A DNA stretch of 12,024 bases from Campylobacterota bacterium. GTDB taxonomy: Bacteria; Campylobacterota; Campylobacteria; Campylobacterales; JAADDG01. The notes below the pieces were generated by a model. That model did no database searches, had not been told where the DNA came from, and was given only the letters and a program-made list of their open reading frames with translations. This document shows positions 1 to 6,887 of this stretch, piece by piece; position 1 is the first letter of the stretch, and every line of letters begins with the position of its first letter. The stretch lies in contig JAADDG010000137.1 in the NCBI GenBank assembly GCA_013154075.1, positions 1 through 12,024 on the forward strand. Reading direction: 5' to 3'. The translations under genes were made by a program, and so were the position numbers.

Positions 1-899
1 TGAATTCGGCCGTTTTTACGGATGGGACGTTTGTCTATGTGCCTAAAGGAGTTAGATGTCCTTTGGAGCTTTCTACATATTTTAGAATCAACGCTCAAAA
101 TACGGGACAGTTTGAGAGAACTTTGATAGTAGCGGACGAGGGAAGCTATGTAAGCTACAACGAAGGATGTTCCGCTCCTACGAGAGACGAAAATCAGTTG
201 CATGCGGCCGTTGTGGAGCTTGTGGCACTGAAGGACGCTCATATCAAATACTCCACGATTCAAAACTGGTATCCGGGAGATGAAAACGGAGTAGGGGGAA
301 TTTATAATTTCGTTACCAAAAGAGGACTTTGCAAAGGAGATAACTCCAAGATATCTTGGACTCAGGTGGAGACCGGTTCGGCTATCACTTGGAAATATCC
401 AAGCTGCGTTTTAAAGGGTGATAATTCGGTAGGAGAGTTTTATTCCGTAGCCATTACCACCAAAGCACAACAGGCCGATACAGGAACGAAGATGATCCAT
501 ATAGGCAAAAATACCTCTTCCACGATCATTTCAAAAGGTATTTCGGCTATGAAGGGGCAAAACAGCTATAGAGGTCTTGTCAAGATTCAATCAAGTGCGG
601 AGGGTGCGAGAAACTATAGCGAGTGCGATTCTTTGCTGATAGGAGATAAGTGCGGCGCTCATACTTTCCCTTATCTTGAGAGCAAAAACGCCTCCGCTCA
701 GATAGAGCATGAAGCCACTACCTCCAAAATAAGCGACGAGCAGCTTTTTTATCTAAGACAAAGAGGTATAAGCGAAGAGGATGCAGTAAGTATGATAGTA
801 CACGGATTTTGTAAAGAGGTTTTGGGGCATTTGCCTATGGAGTTTGCGGCTGAAGCGAAAGATCTACTTAATTTAACATTGGAAGGAAGTGTAGGATGA
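1..899 (+). CDS. sufB: SufB, Fe-S cluster scaffold subunit (5' end outside window)
   Basis: SufB is the core scaffold of the cytoplasmic SufBC2D complex, on which iron-sulfur clusters are built. The reading frame is open from base 3 (reading NSAVFTDGTFVYVPKG), well upstream of any start, so about 298 C-terminal residues are present; E. coli SufB has 495, so roughly the first 40% is missing. The cluster-assembly cysteine equivalent to E. coli Cys405 is the TGC at 624-626 (YSECDSLLIG): counting back from the C-terminus gives the same position. The HEATTS motif with the equivalents of His433 and Glu434 follows at about 708-725. The C-terminus LEGSVG matches the family ending, so the gene is intact at its 3' end. 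Its TGA (897-899) overlaps the sufC start. The GTG at 39 is an internal Val codon, not a start. Identification is near certain. Confidence 0.97.
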   Translation, partial: NSAVFTDGTFVYVPKGVRCPLELSTYFRINAQNTGQFERTLIVADEGSYVSYNEGCSAPTRDENQLHAAVVELVALKDAHIKYSTIQNWYPGDENGVGGIYNFVTKRGLCKGDNSKISWTQVETGSAITWKYPSCVLKGDNSVGEFYSVAITTKAQQADTGTKMIHIGKNTSSTIISKGISAMKGQNSYRGLVKIQSSAEGARNYSECDSLLIGDKCGAHTFPYLESKNASAQIEHEATTSKISDEQLFYLRQRGISEEDAVSMIVHGFCKEVLGHLPMEFAAEAKDLLNLTLEGSVG

Positions 900-1645
900 T
901 GATGGAGATTAAAAATCTAAGAAGTAAAATAGGTGACAAAGAGATTCTAAAAGGATTGAATCTAAATCTTGAAAAAGGCAAAGTCCATGCGATAATGGGA
1001 CCAAACGGGGCCGGTAAATCGACTCTGTCAAAAACGATAGTGGGTCACTACGAGGTGGAGGTAACAGAGGGGGATATTCTCTATAAAGGCGAGAGTATTG
1101 TGGATATGGAGCCGGAAGATAGAGCTCTTAGAGGTATTTTTATGAGTTTTCAAAATCCGGTGGAGGTTCCCGGTGTAACTAACGCTTATTTTCTAAGAAC
1201 GGCGGTGAATGCAAAAAGAGAGTTTGAGGGCAAAGAGCCTCTAAATCCGGCCGAGTTTTTGAAAAAAGCCAGAGAGTATGCGAACTTCTTGGGAATGAAG
1301 CCGGAGATGCTAAATAGAAGTCTGAATGTCGGCTTTTCGGGAGGAGAGAAAAAGAGAAACGAGATTTTGCAGATGCTTATGCTTGAGCCTGATCTTATAA
1401 TATTGGACGAGATAGATTCGGGGCTTGATATAGACGCTTTAAAGGCTGTAAGTGAAGGAATCAACAAAATTAAATCCGAAGATAGAACGTTTTTGATAAT
1501 CACACACTATAGCAGAATTTTAGATTATGTAAATCCCGACTATATTCACGTTTTGCAGGATGGAAAGATAGTAAAAACGGGAGATTACTCTTTGGTTAAA
1601 GTTTTAGAGCAAGAGGGATATAAGGCTATCGAGGAAGAGAGATGA
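896..1645 (+). CDS. sufC: SufC, ABC-type ATPase of the SUF complex
   Basis: SufC is the soluble ATPase that dimerises on SufB-SufD and drives the shape change needed for cluster assembly. At 249 aa it has the usual family length. Walker A is GPNGAGKST at residues 35-43, the Q-loop is Gln86, the signature is FSGGEKKR at 147-154, Walker B is LIILDEIDSGLD at 167-178 with Glu172, and the H-loop is His204. GFSGGEKKRNEI and DEIDSGLDID are SufC hallmarks and separate it from transport ATPases. Three ATG codons stand in a row (896, 899, 902). The Shine-Dalgarno GGAAGGA at 881-887 suits the first best, and this start overlaps the sufB stop as ATGA, which implies translational coupling. The stop overlaps sufD in the same way. 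Confidence 0.98.
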   Translation: MMMEIKNLRSKIGDKEILKGLNLNLEKGKVHAIMGPNGAGKSTLSKTIVGHYEVEVTEGDILYKGESIVDMEPEDRALRGIFMSFQNPVEVPGVTNAYFLRTAVNAKREFEGKEPLNPAEFLKKAREYANFLGMKPEMLNRSLNVGFSGGEKKRNEILQMLMLEPDLIILDEIDSGLDIDALKAVSEGINKIKSEDRTFLIITHYSRILDYVNPDYIHVLQDGKIVKTGDYSLVKVLEQEGYKAIEEER

Positions 1646-2826
1646 GCGAATTGATTCTTTCTAAAACGGATTTGGAGGGGCTTTTTGCGTTTTGCGAAAA
1701 TGATGCTTTGAAAGCCAAAGCGGCTCTTAGGCTCTCTAAACTGAAACTTCCCGGTAAAAAGACGGAGCATTACAGATATTTTTCGATAGATAGGATTTTG
1801 TCAAAGAGCTACACTCTTTTTAAACCCTATATAGCCGAGATAAAAGAGAGCGAAGATGTGGTGATAGAAAACGGAGTTTTGCTCTCTAAGCCGAAAAATT
1901 TGGAAATCTCTTTGTGTGATTCTGATTTTGTGGATGATGAGCATTTCGATAATGTATATTATGTAAATCATCTGCTTTCTAAGAAAGCTATAAAGCTGGA
2001 TATAAAAGAGAGTATGTCTCTAAAGATCAGACACATTTTCAATAAAGAGAACTCTTTGATCCCTTATAGAATTTTTATAAACGTAGATAGCGGAGTGGAG
2101 TTTGAACTTTATGAGGTTTTTGAGGGAGAGGAGGCTAAAGAGTCTCTTGTTTTTTACGGACTTGATGTAAATGTGGGAGAGAGAGATAGATTCGATTGGA
2201 TTAGGGTTCAAGATATAGAAACTCCTTCTTATTCGATGATAGCTTCTCATAGAGTTTTTGTAAAAGATGGCGGAAAATTCGATATAAAGAGTTTCGATAT
2301 CGGAGAAGGGCATATCGCTCACAATTTGAAAGCCGATTTGATGAGGGGCTCAAATGCAAATGCGAAACATCTAATCTATACCGATAAAAACGCCATCAGA
2401 GCCAATATCACTCAGCTTGTGCACAAAGAAGTGGAAGTGGAAGTTTCTCAAGATGCAAGGCATGTTTTGAAAGATAACTCCACGGCTATTTTCGATGCTA
2501 TAGTGAAAATAGAAAAAGATGCCAAAAAAGCTATCGCCCACCAAAACAACAGATCTATTTTGCTAAATGATAAAGCCTATATGGTTTCGAAACCTCAGCT
2601 TGAGATTTATACCGACGAGCTTGAGGCAAGTCACGGCTCTACTACGGGAACGATCGAAGAAGAGGAGATCTTTTATATGAGATCGAGAGGAATAGATAGA
2701 AAAAAGGCCAGAAAGATGATAATTTTCGGCTTTATGAAAGAGCTTATAGATAGTGTGGAAGATGAGAGAATAAAAGAGGATATTTTGGAGAGATTCGAGA
2801 GAATTTACGAGAGGGATGACATATGA
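1642..2826 (+). CDS. sufD: SufD, Fe-S assembly complex subunit
   Basis: SufD pairs with SufB to form the scaffold heterodimer and is needed for iron entry and complex stability. The product is 394 aa, a normal length for SufD. The beta-helix core and the C-terminal helical part are recognisable: HQNNRSILLNDKAYMVSKPQ at about 300-319 and EIYTDELEASHGSTTG at 321-336. His331 in SHGST corresponds to E. coli SufD His360, the residue facing SufB Cys405. IFYMRSRGIDRKKARKMII follows at 343-361, parallel to the same element in SufB. The N-terminal third is divergent, as is common. The ATG overlaps the sufC TGA by 4 nt, and the SufD stop overlaps sufE by 4 nt, so the genes are co-translated. Confidence 0.96.
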   Translation: MSELILSKTDLEGLFAFCENDALKAKAALRLSKLKLPGKKTEHYRYFSIDRILSKSYTLFKPYIAEIKESEDVVIENGVLLSKPKNLEISLCDSDFVDDEHFDNVYYVNHLLSKKAIKLDIKESMSLKIRHIFNKENSLIPYRIFINVDSGVEFELYEVFEGEEAKESLVFYGLDVNVGERDRFDWIRVQDIETPSYSMIASHRVFVKDGGKFDIKSFDIGEGHIAHNLKADLMRGSNANAKHLIYTDKNAIRANITQLVHKEVEVEVSQDARHVLKDNSTAIFDAIVKIEKDAKKAIAHQNNRSILLNDKAYMVSKPQLEIYTDELEASHGSTTGTIEEEEIFYMRSRGIDRKKARKMIIFGFMKELIDSVEDERIKEDILERFERIYERDDI

Positions 2827-3245
2827 CGATGCAAGAGCAGCTTGAGGCTTATAAAGAGGATTTCGAGCTTTTGGGAGATAAGGACGCTATCGTAGAGTAT
2901 ATTTTGGATATGGGCAGACAAAACGATATGACGCTAAGTCCTGAAGAGAAAAACGACAAGACTCTTATTAAGGGCTGCTCCTCTCCCGCTTGGATGGTTG
3001 AAGAGTGCAAAGACGGGAAGGTGCATTTTAGAGTGGAGGGAAGCTCCTCTTTGGCAAAAGGAATGATCCCGCTTTTACTGAAGATTTTTAATGATAGAAC
3101 GCCAGATGAGATTTTGTCTTTCGATCCTAATGAACTTTATTCTCTTGGATTCGATAAGATTCTATCGCCTACGAGACTTCAAAGTATGGAAGCTTTTTTG
3201 AAAAGAATTTATGATTTTGCGAAAAAATGTAAGGAGAACGGTTGA
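2823..3245 (+). CDS. sufE: SufE-family sulfur acceptor
   Basis: SufE takes persulfide sulfur from the cysteine desulfurase SufS and hands it to SufB. The 140-aa length fits the family. The acceptor cysteine is Cys52 in LIKGCSSPAW, matching the GCxSxxW motif around E. coli SufE Cys51. Further family features are VEGSSSLAKGMIPLLLKIF and LSPTRLQSMEAFLKRI near the C-terminus. The second codon of the typical SufE SDA motif is changed (GSSSLAKG here), a mild divergence. The start ATG lies in the ATGA overlap with sufD; a second in-frame ATG comes two codons later (2829). A SufE without an adjacent SufS suggests that the desulfurase is upstream of the window or elsewhere in the genome. Confidence 0.93.
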   Translation: MTMQEQLEAYKEDFELLGDKDAIVEYILDMGRQNDMTLSPEEKNDKTLIKGCSSPAWMVEECKDGKVHFRVEGSSSLAKGMIPLLLKIFNDRTPDEILSFDPNELYSLGFDKILSPTRLQSMEAFLKRIYDFAKKCKENG

Positions 3246-3565
3246 TGGATTTGGAAAAAATAAAAGAGCAGCTTATAGAGAGGCTTAAACATATTTATGA
3301 TCCGGAGATCCCTGTAAATATTTACGATTTGGGACTGATTTACAACATTGATTGCAAAGAGGGCAAAGAGGGAGCTATCTGCGATATCGATATGACGCTT
3401 ACGTCAGCTTTCTGTCCCGCCGCCGAATCCATCGTGGAGCTTGTGAAAAATCTAAAAAACGTCATAGACGGAATAGAAGAGATAAATGTAAATCTCGTTT
3501 TCGACCCGCCTTGGGATCAAAGTAAAATGAGCGACGAGGCTAAACTGCAGCTTGGTATATTGTAA
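3245..3565 (+). CDS. sufT: SufT-like MIP18/DUF59 Fe-S maturation protein
   Basis: Proteins of the DUF59 (MIP18) family help to mature or deliver Fe-S clusters, and stand-alone members at the end of suf operons are called SufT. Family marks are YDPEIPVNIYDLGLIY near the N-terminus (about residues 17-32), the MTLTSAFCPAAE segment with its conserved Thr and Cys, and VFDPPWDQSKMSDEAK near the C-terminus. The product is 106 aa, typical for a single-domain member. I choose ATG 3245 over the in-frame TTG at 3242: AGGAG at 3232-3236 is 8 nt from the ATG, and the ATG shares one base with the sufE TGA. It is the last gene of the operon and is followed directly by a terminator hairpin. Confidence 0.92.
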   Translation: MDLEKIKEQLIERLKHIYDPEIPVNIYDLGLIYNIDCKEGKEGAICDIDMTLTSAFCPAAESIVELVKNLKNVIDGIEEINVNLVFDPPWDQSKMSDEAKLQLGIL

Positions 3566-3570
3566 ACTTT

Positions 3571-3594
3571 AAAAGGCGGATCTTTCCGCTTTTT
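3571..3594. terminator. Bidirectional intrinsic terminator between suf operon and TA genes
   Basis: The stem GCGGA/TCCGC with a TCTT loop extends outward through a G-T pair and flanking A-T pairs to about 9 bp (AAAGGCGGA / TCCGCTTTT). It is followed by a T run on the plus strand and a matching T-rich tail on the minus strand. It starts 6 nt after the sufT stop and touches the toxin stop, so it can end both convergent transcripts. Confidence 0.85.
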
Positions 3595-3859
3595 ATTCAT
3601 AATGTGTCCACATTCTGATAATTTTTACCGTTTTTATATCATCTAAGATTTCATATATCAATCTATGTTGGATGTTTATTCGTCTTGAGTAAGCTCTGTT
3701 TAGATCACCTACCAATTTTTCATATCTTGGAGGTGTTTGATAAGGATCGTTTTCCAAAATTTTCAATAGCTTTTTTACTTGTTCTTTTAGATTGGAATTG
3801 GCTATCTTTTTACTATCTTTTATTGCTTGCTTTGTATATACCAGTTTCCATTTTACCAT
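3593..3859 (-). CDS. yoeB: YoeB-family mRNA interferase toxin
   Basis: Toxin of a type II toxin-antitoxin pair, expected to bind the ribosomal A site and cut mRNA. The 88 residues align with E. coli YoeB (84 aa). The catalytic or substrate-binding residues appear kept: Glu47 (RYEKLVGDL, for Glu46), Arg66 (HRLIY, for Arg65), and the C-terminal His86-Tyr87 (for His83-Tyr84). YSRRINIQHRLIYEI is the family signature, and RMWTHYE resembles the ending of the Txe/YoeB branch. The gene therefore looks functional. Its ATG at 3859 lies inside the antitoxin gene (7-nt overlap), the usual antitoxin-then-toxin order with coupled translation. The stop lies inside the shared terminator. Confidence 0.93.
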   Translation of the reverse strand: MVKWKLVYTKQAIKDSKKIANSNLKEQVKKLLKILENDPYQTPPRYEKLVGDLNRAYSRRINIQHRLIYEILDDIKTVKIIRMWTHYE

Positions 3860-4101
3860 GGTAATTCTGTTTCACACTCTTCAACGGGAGTATTTAACCC
3901 TTCTATAATGGATTCTTTCATATTCGGTATGGAAGTTAAATAAAGAGTTTCTTGTATGGCATTCCAATCATCCAATGATAGTAAGACCGCATCGTTTTTT
4001 TTACCTTTGATAATAATAGGATAGTGTTCTTTATTTATTTCTTCCACTATCTTAAAGATATTAGCTCTTGCTTGTGAAATAGGTATAATTTTAGTAGTCA
4101 T
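3853..4101 (-). CDS. yefM: YefM/Phd-family antitoxin
   Basis: Antitoxin partner of the downstream YoeB-like toxin and expected autorepressor of the pair. The 82 residues show the Phd/YefM fold: ISQARANIFKIVEEINKEH at 8-26, PIIIKGKKNDAVLLSLDDW at 28-46, then a short acidic, poorly ordered tail (VEECETELPW) that would bind the toxin. The ATG at 4101 has AAAAAGGA about 7 nt upstream (4109-4116 on the opposite strand). A near-consensus promoter and operator lie directly upstream. The pair sits between the suf operon and an AT-rich accessory gene, a common location for mobile stability modules. Confidence 0.93.
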   Translation of the reverse strand: MTTKIIPISQARANIFKIVEEINKEHYPIIIKGKKNDAVLLSLDDWNAIQETLYLTSIPNMKESIIEGLNTPVEECETELPW

Positions 4102-4122
4102 TATAAAATCCTTTTTGTTTCA

Positions 4123-4151
4123 ATTGTACAATAAAATGTACAACTTGTCAA
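4123..4151 (-). promoter_or_regulatory. Sigma-70 promoter of the yefM-yoeB pair
   Basis: On the minus strand a perfect -35 TTGACA (4151-4146) is separated by 17 nt from a -10 TACAAT (4128-4123). Transcription would start near 4116, leaving a leader of about 15 nt with the ribosome binding site at its very start. The -35 lies just beyond the stop codon of the upstream propeller gene (4153-4155). Such a strong promoter fits tight repression by the antitoxin. Confidence 0.85.
4124..4143. promoter_or_regulatory. Paired TGTACA operator for YefM autoregulation
   Basis: TGTACA occurs at 4125-4130 and 4137-4142, 12 bp centre to centre, and the two together form the inverted repeat TTGTACA-N6-TGTACAA. 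One motif overlaps the -10 box and the other lies in the promoter spacer. The E. coli yefM-yoeB operator is known to use two TGTACA cores about 12 bp apart, so binding by YefM or YefM-YoeB here would block RNA polymerase. Confidence 0.85.
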
Positions 4152-4152
4152 A

Positions 4153-5387
4153 TTATATAATCTTTGTAATATCGTATACGAATATATTTATACCGGCAAA
4201 TACCAATAATTTCGTACCGTCTTTTGTGATAATTATATTTTTGATCGGATTATTTGCATTCGGTTTGATTATTGATGTATAGAAGTTTCCAAAATAGTCT
4301 TTGGGGTTGTAAAGTTTATCCGTTTGGTTTTCTTTTGATGGCAAAAGTGTTTTGAGGCGTTTGAATCCTATGGCGTTTTTGTTGGCTATAAAGATTATAT
4401 ATTTGCCGTTTGGAGTGAATTTTATGTTTTCTATTCTTTTATAAAAGTTGTGCCATTTTGTTTGGTAATTAAACACATTGATTTTATGTTCGTTTTTATA
4501 AAGTATAAGATAGTGAGAGAGCGCTTTTAATAGTGTTAGATTTTCAAAAAATGTAATATCGCTCAATACATACATATCTGTTTTTATTTTTTTAATTTTG
4601 AAACTATGTATATCTATCTTCAAGAAATAATCTTTTAGCGATCCTAAAAGAAGATATAGATTATCTTTATAAAGTTTTAGATCTCTAATGGTCGTATTTA
4701 TGGGTATTGTTGCTATTTCGCGGGGTTTTTTGGGATTTTTGATATCGATAACGGCTAATGAGGTTCTTTTTGCATTTTTATCGTATTTTGTGATAAAGAG
4801 TTTATTTAAATCTTTTGATATAGCCATCTCTCCGTAGTAATTTTTTGAGGATATTTTTCCTAATATGGAGGGTTTTGATCTGTTTGAAATATCGTAGATC
4901 GATATATAATCGTTATCTTTTGTATAAAGATATTTTTTGTCTAAAGAGAGTGCGAAATCGGTGATTTGGTTTAGTGTGATTTTTGATAATACTTTCGATT
5001 TTTTCAAGTTTTTTATATCGGTTATGTAGAGTTCTTGATAGTTGGAGATATAAAAAAGTGTATGAGTATCTTGTAAAAGCGATATTTTGGATACTCTTTT
5101 GCCGGGTAGAGTTACTTTTGCTAAAAGAGGTATGATGCCATTTTTATCAAGATATAAGATATTGTTTTTTTGATTTATACCGTGTGTTTTTACGATCGTA
5201 ACTTTTTTACCATCTTTTGATCTGTAATGTAGAATTTTTTGGTTTGTAAAATTTAAATTTCTGTTTTTTATTCGGATTTTGCCTTTTTCTATATCTATTT
5301 TAGGGCCTTTTTGTATGGCGGTGGTGTGGATAATGCCGTTTTTATCTTTATAAACAGTTGGTTTGATAGGAGAGTTTTTTAGTTTTT
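4153..5387 (-). CDS. C-terminal beta-propeller (LVIVD-type) part of a frameshift-split gene
   Basis: This frame is open from about 5490 down to the TAA at 4155-4153, but between 5490 and 5008 it has no ATG, GTG or TTG. The first TTG (5007) has no ribosome binding site and cuts into the repeat region. The segment therefore makes sense only as a continuation of the upstream zinc-ribbon gene after a -1 shift at the A9 tract, giving 521 aa in total. Repeated units are visible: LYITDIKNLKKSKVLSKI, ISIYDISNRSKPSILGKI and LAVIDIKNPKKPREIATI. These match the LVIVD/beta-propeller pattern of a strand ending in (I/V)xDI followed by a Pro-rich turn. More strands follow (KYIIFIA, KLLVFAG, IFVYDI). With one upstream helix and a cytoplasmic N-terminus, the propeller would be periplasmic. 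The codon use is very AT-rich. Its molecular role is unknown. Confidence 0.75.
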
Positions 5388-5391
5388 TTTT
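5379..5391 (-). promoter_or_regulatory. A9 slippery tract directly before a stop (candidate -1 frameshift site)
   Basis: The coding strand reads, in the zinc-ribbon frame, ATA AAA AAA AAC TAA. A_AAA_AAC is a classical X_XXY_YYZ heptamer and is placed exactly one codon before the stop. A -1 shift gives AAA AAA CTA and enters the propeller frame. No clear downstream pseudoknot or upstream Shine-Dalgarno-like stimulator was seen, so transcriptional slippage or a real or artefactual one-base deletion remain alternatives. Confidence 0.55.
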
Positions 5392-5717
5392 ATCGGATTT
5401 GGGTTTGATTCTTGCGGTATTATTGGGGAATTGATATTGATTATTTGACTGCCTATTTGAGCGTTTGTGTTGTCTATTTGGATATAGTTTTTATCTTTTG
5501 TAGAAATAGAGGGTTTAGTATCGTTACTCTCTTTATCTTGTTTTAAAATTAAGGCTGTGGATATTAATAGAATTAAAGCAAGTAGGATTAAAAATATGGT
5601 CTTTTTTTCTATTTTTTTATCTTCTTTTATATATCCGGCTCCGCAATGAGCACAGATAATTTGACCGTTTTCGATTTTGTAGGATCTTGAGCCGCATCCT
5701 TTGCATTCGAAATACAT
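5379..5717 (-). CDS. Zinc-ribbon + transmembrane N-terminal part of the split gene
   Basis: The 112-residue frame starts at ATG 5717 with GGGAG just upstream. Residues 5-25 form a zinc ribbon, CxxC (Cys5, Cys8) and CxxC (Cys22, Cys25). Residues 40-58 are a single hydrophobic helix (TIFLILLALILLISTALIL) after a lysine-rich stretch, which places the zinc ribbon in the cytoplasm. After that comes a polar Asn/Ser/Pro-rich linker that ends at a TAA (5381-5379), immediately after nine adenines on the coding strand. A -1 shift there joins it to the beta-propeller frame. If no shift occurs, a short anchored zinc-ribbon protein with a periplasmic tail is made. Alternatives are a recent inactivating deletion or a homopolymer sequencing error. 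Confidence 0.8.
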   Translation of the reverse strand: MYFECKGCGSRSYKIENGQIICAHCGAGYIKEDKKIEKKTIFLILLALILLISTALILKQDKESNDTKPSISTKDKNYIQIDNTNAQIGSQIININSPIIPQESNPNPIKKN

Positions 5718-5729
5718 CTTCTCTCCCTG

Positions 5730-5750
5730 CGATTTATTCTACATAAATCG
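5730..5750. repeat. Perfect 8-bp inverted repeat upstream of the zinc-ribbon gene
   Basis: CGATTTAT (5730-5737) and ATAAATCG (5743-5750) are exact reverse complements around a 5-nt loop. There is no U run after it on the minus strand, so it is not a standard terminator for trmA. It ends about 12 nt before the ATG, immediately upstream of the ribosome binding site. It could be an operator or a leader hairpin. Confidence 0.6.
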
Positions 5751-5780
5751 ACATATGGAAGAGATATTAAACTTATGATT

Positions 5781-6887
5781 TTATTTCTTTAGCAGCACTC
5801 CGCACTCTATATGCTCGGTGTAGGGAAATTGATCGAAAATTGCAAATCTTTCTATTTTGAAGTGTTTATGTAAGTCTAAAAGATCTCTTTTTAGCGTTTG
5901 CGGGTTGCAAGAGATGTAGATTATGTTGTTGAATTTTTTTATGAAATCTCTTGTTTTATCGTCAAGTCCCGCTCTTGGAGGATCTATAAAGACGGTGGAA
6001 AAATCGTAGGAGTTTAGATCTATATCTTTCAATCTTCTAAACTCTCTCTCTCCCTCCAAAGCTCTCGATAGCTCTTCGCTACTTAATCTAACGAAAGATA
6101 TGTTGTGGGCTTTATTTAGCTCTTTGTTGAAAATTGCCGATTTGATGGAGGTTTTCGAAATCTCGGTGGCCAAAACTTTATCGAAATTTTCGCTAAGGGG
6201 GATGGTGAAGTTTCCGTGTCCGCAATAAAGTTCCAAAAGATCCCCTTTTAAATCTCTCGAATGCTCTTTGGCCCACGATATCATTTGAGTGTTGATGTAG
6301 GAGTTTGGTTGAGTAAAGGAGTTTTCAAGGTATCTGTATTTGTATTTTTTATCTCCTATCTTTAACTCTTCCTCTACATAATCTTTATCTATTACGATTT
6401 TTACTTTTCTGCTTCTGCCTACTATTTTCATATCGAGTTTTTCGGAGAGTCTTTTTGCTTCATCCTCCCACTCTTTGCCTATTTTTTTGTGATAGATTAG
6501 AGTAGTTAGGAGATCTTTTTTGCTTGTGGAGAGAAATTCTACGCTAAATAGCCTCTCTTTTAGGATAGGATTTTTCTCTATCTCAATTTTTAGAGCTTTC
6601 ATGGCTCCGTCTATCATGGGATTTACTATTTTGCACTCTTTTATAGAAAGCAGTTTTTTCGATCCCGTGATCTCGTACATCGCATAGGATATCGAGTTTT
6701 TGGAATGGATGATTCTAAATTCGGCTCTATCTCTAAAAGAGCTCTCTTTTGAGGCAAACAGATCGAAATCGTTTATAAACTCTTTGAAACTCTCTTTGAT
6801 TCTCTCGCTTTTTAATTCCAGCTGCTCTTTGTAAGTGAGGTTGTGAAGCGTGCAGCTGCCGCATTTTGAAAAATATATACATCTCAT
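5781..6887 (-). CDS. trmA: TrmA, tRNA (uracil-54-C5)-methyltransferase
   Basis: SAM-dependent enzyme that makes ribothymidine at position 54 of the tRNA T-loop. At 368 aa it is close to E. coli TrmA (366 aa) and aligns along its C-terminal two thirds: ENSFTQPNSYINTQMISWA at 188-206, the SAM site DLLELYCGHGNF at 216-227, IDPPRAGLDD at 301-310, the nucleophile Cys327 in YISCNPQTL, and the base Glu361 in FDQFPYTEHIECGVLL. The N-terminus differs from E. coli TrmA: Cys3, Cys9, Cys12 and Cys85 repeat the C-x5-C-x2-C plus distant Cys pattern that binds a [4Fe-4S] cluster in the rRNA enzyme RumA/RlmD. No TRAM domain is present. The C-terminal motifs favour TrmA. The ATG overlaps the fliP stop by 4 nt. 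Confidence 0.92.
   Translation of the reverse strand: MRCIYFSKCGSCTLHNLTYKEQLELKSERIKESFKEFINDFDLFASKESSFRDRAEFRIIHSKNSISYAMYEITGSKKLLSIKECKIVNPMIDGAMKALKIEIEKNPILKERLFSVEFLSTSKKDLLTTLIYHKKIGKEWEDEAKRLSEKLDMKIVGRSRKVKIVIDKDYVEEELKIGDKKYKYRYLENSFTQPNSYINTQMISWAKEHSRDLKGDLLELYCGHGNFTIPLSENFDKVLATEISKTSIKSAIFNKELNKAHNISFVRLSSEELSRALEGEREFRRLKDIDLNSYDFSTVFIDPPRAGLDDKTRDFIKKFNNIIYISCNPQTLKRDLLDLHKHFKIERFAIFDQFPYTEHIECGVLLKK

Noticed and set aside
1186..1503. Antisense frame of 105 codons inside sufC
   Set aside because: It lies wholly opposite a conserved ATPase, has no ribosome binding site and resembles no family.
2020..2322. Antisense frame of 100 codons inside sufD
   Set aside because: Shadow of a well-supported gene with no start signals.
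4153..5007. Reading the propeller as an independent gene from TTG 5007
   Set aside because: There is no ribosome binding site, the start lies in the middle of a repeat unit, and the frame is open upstream to the slippery tract.
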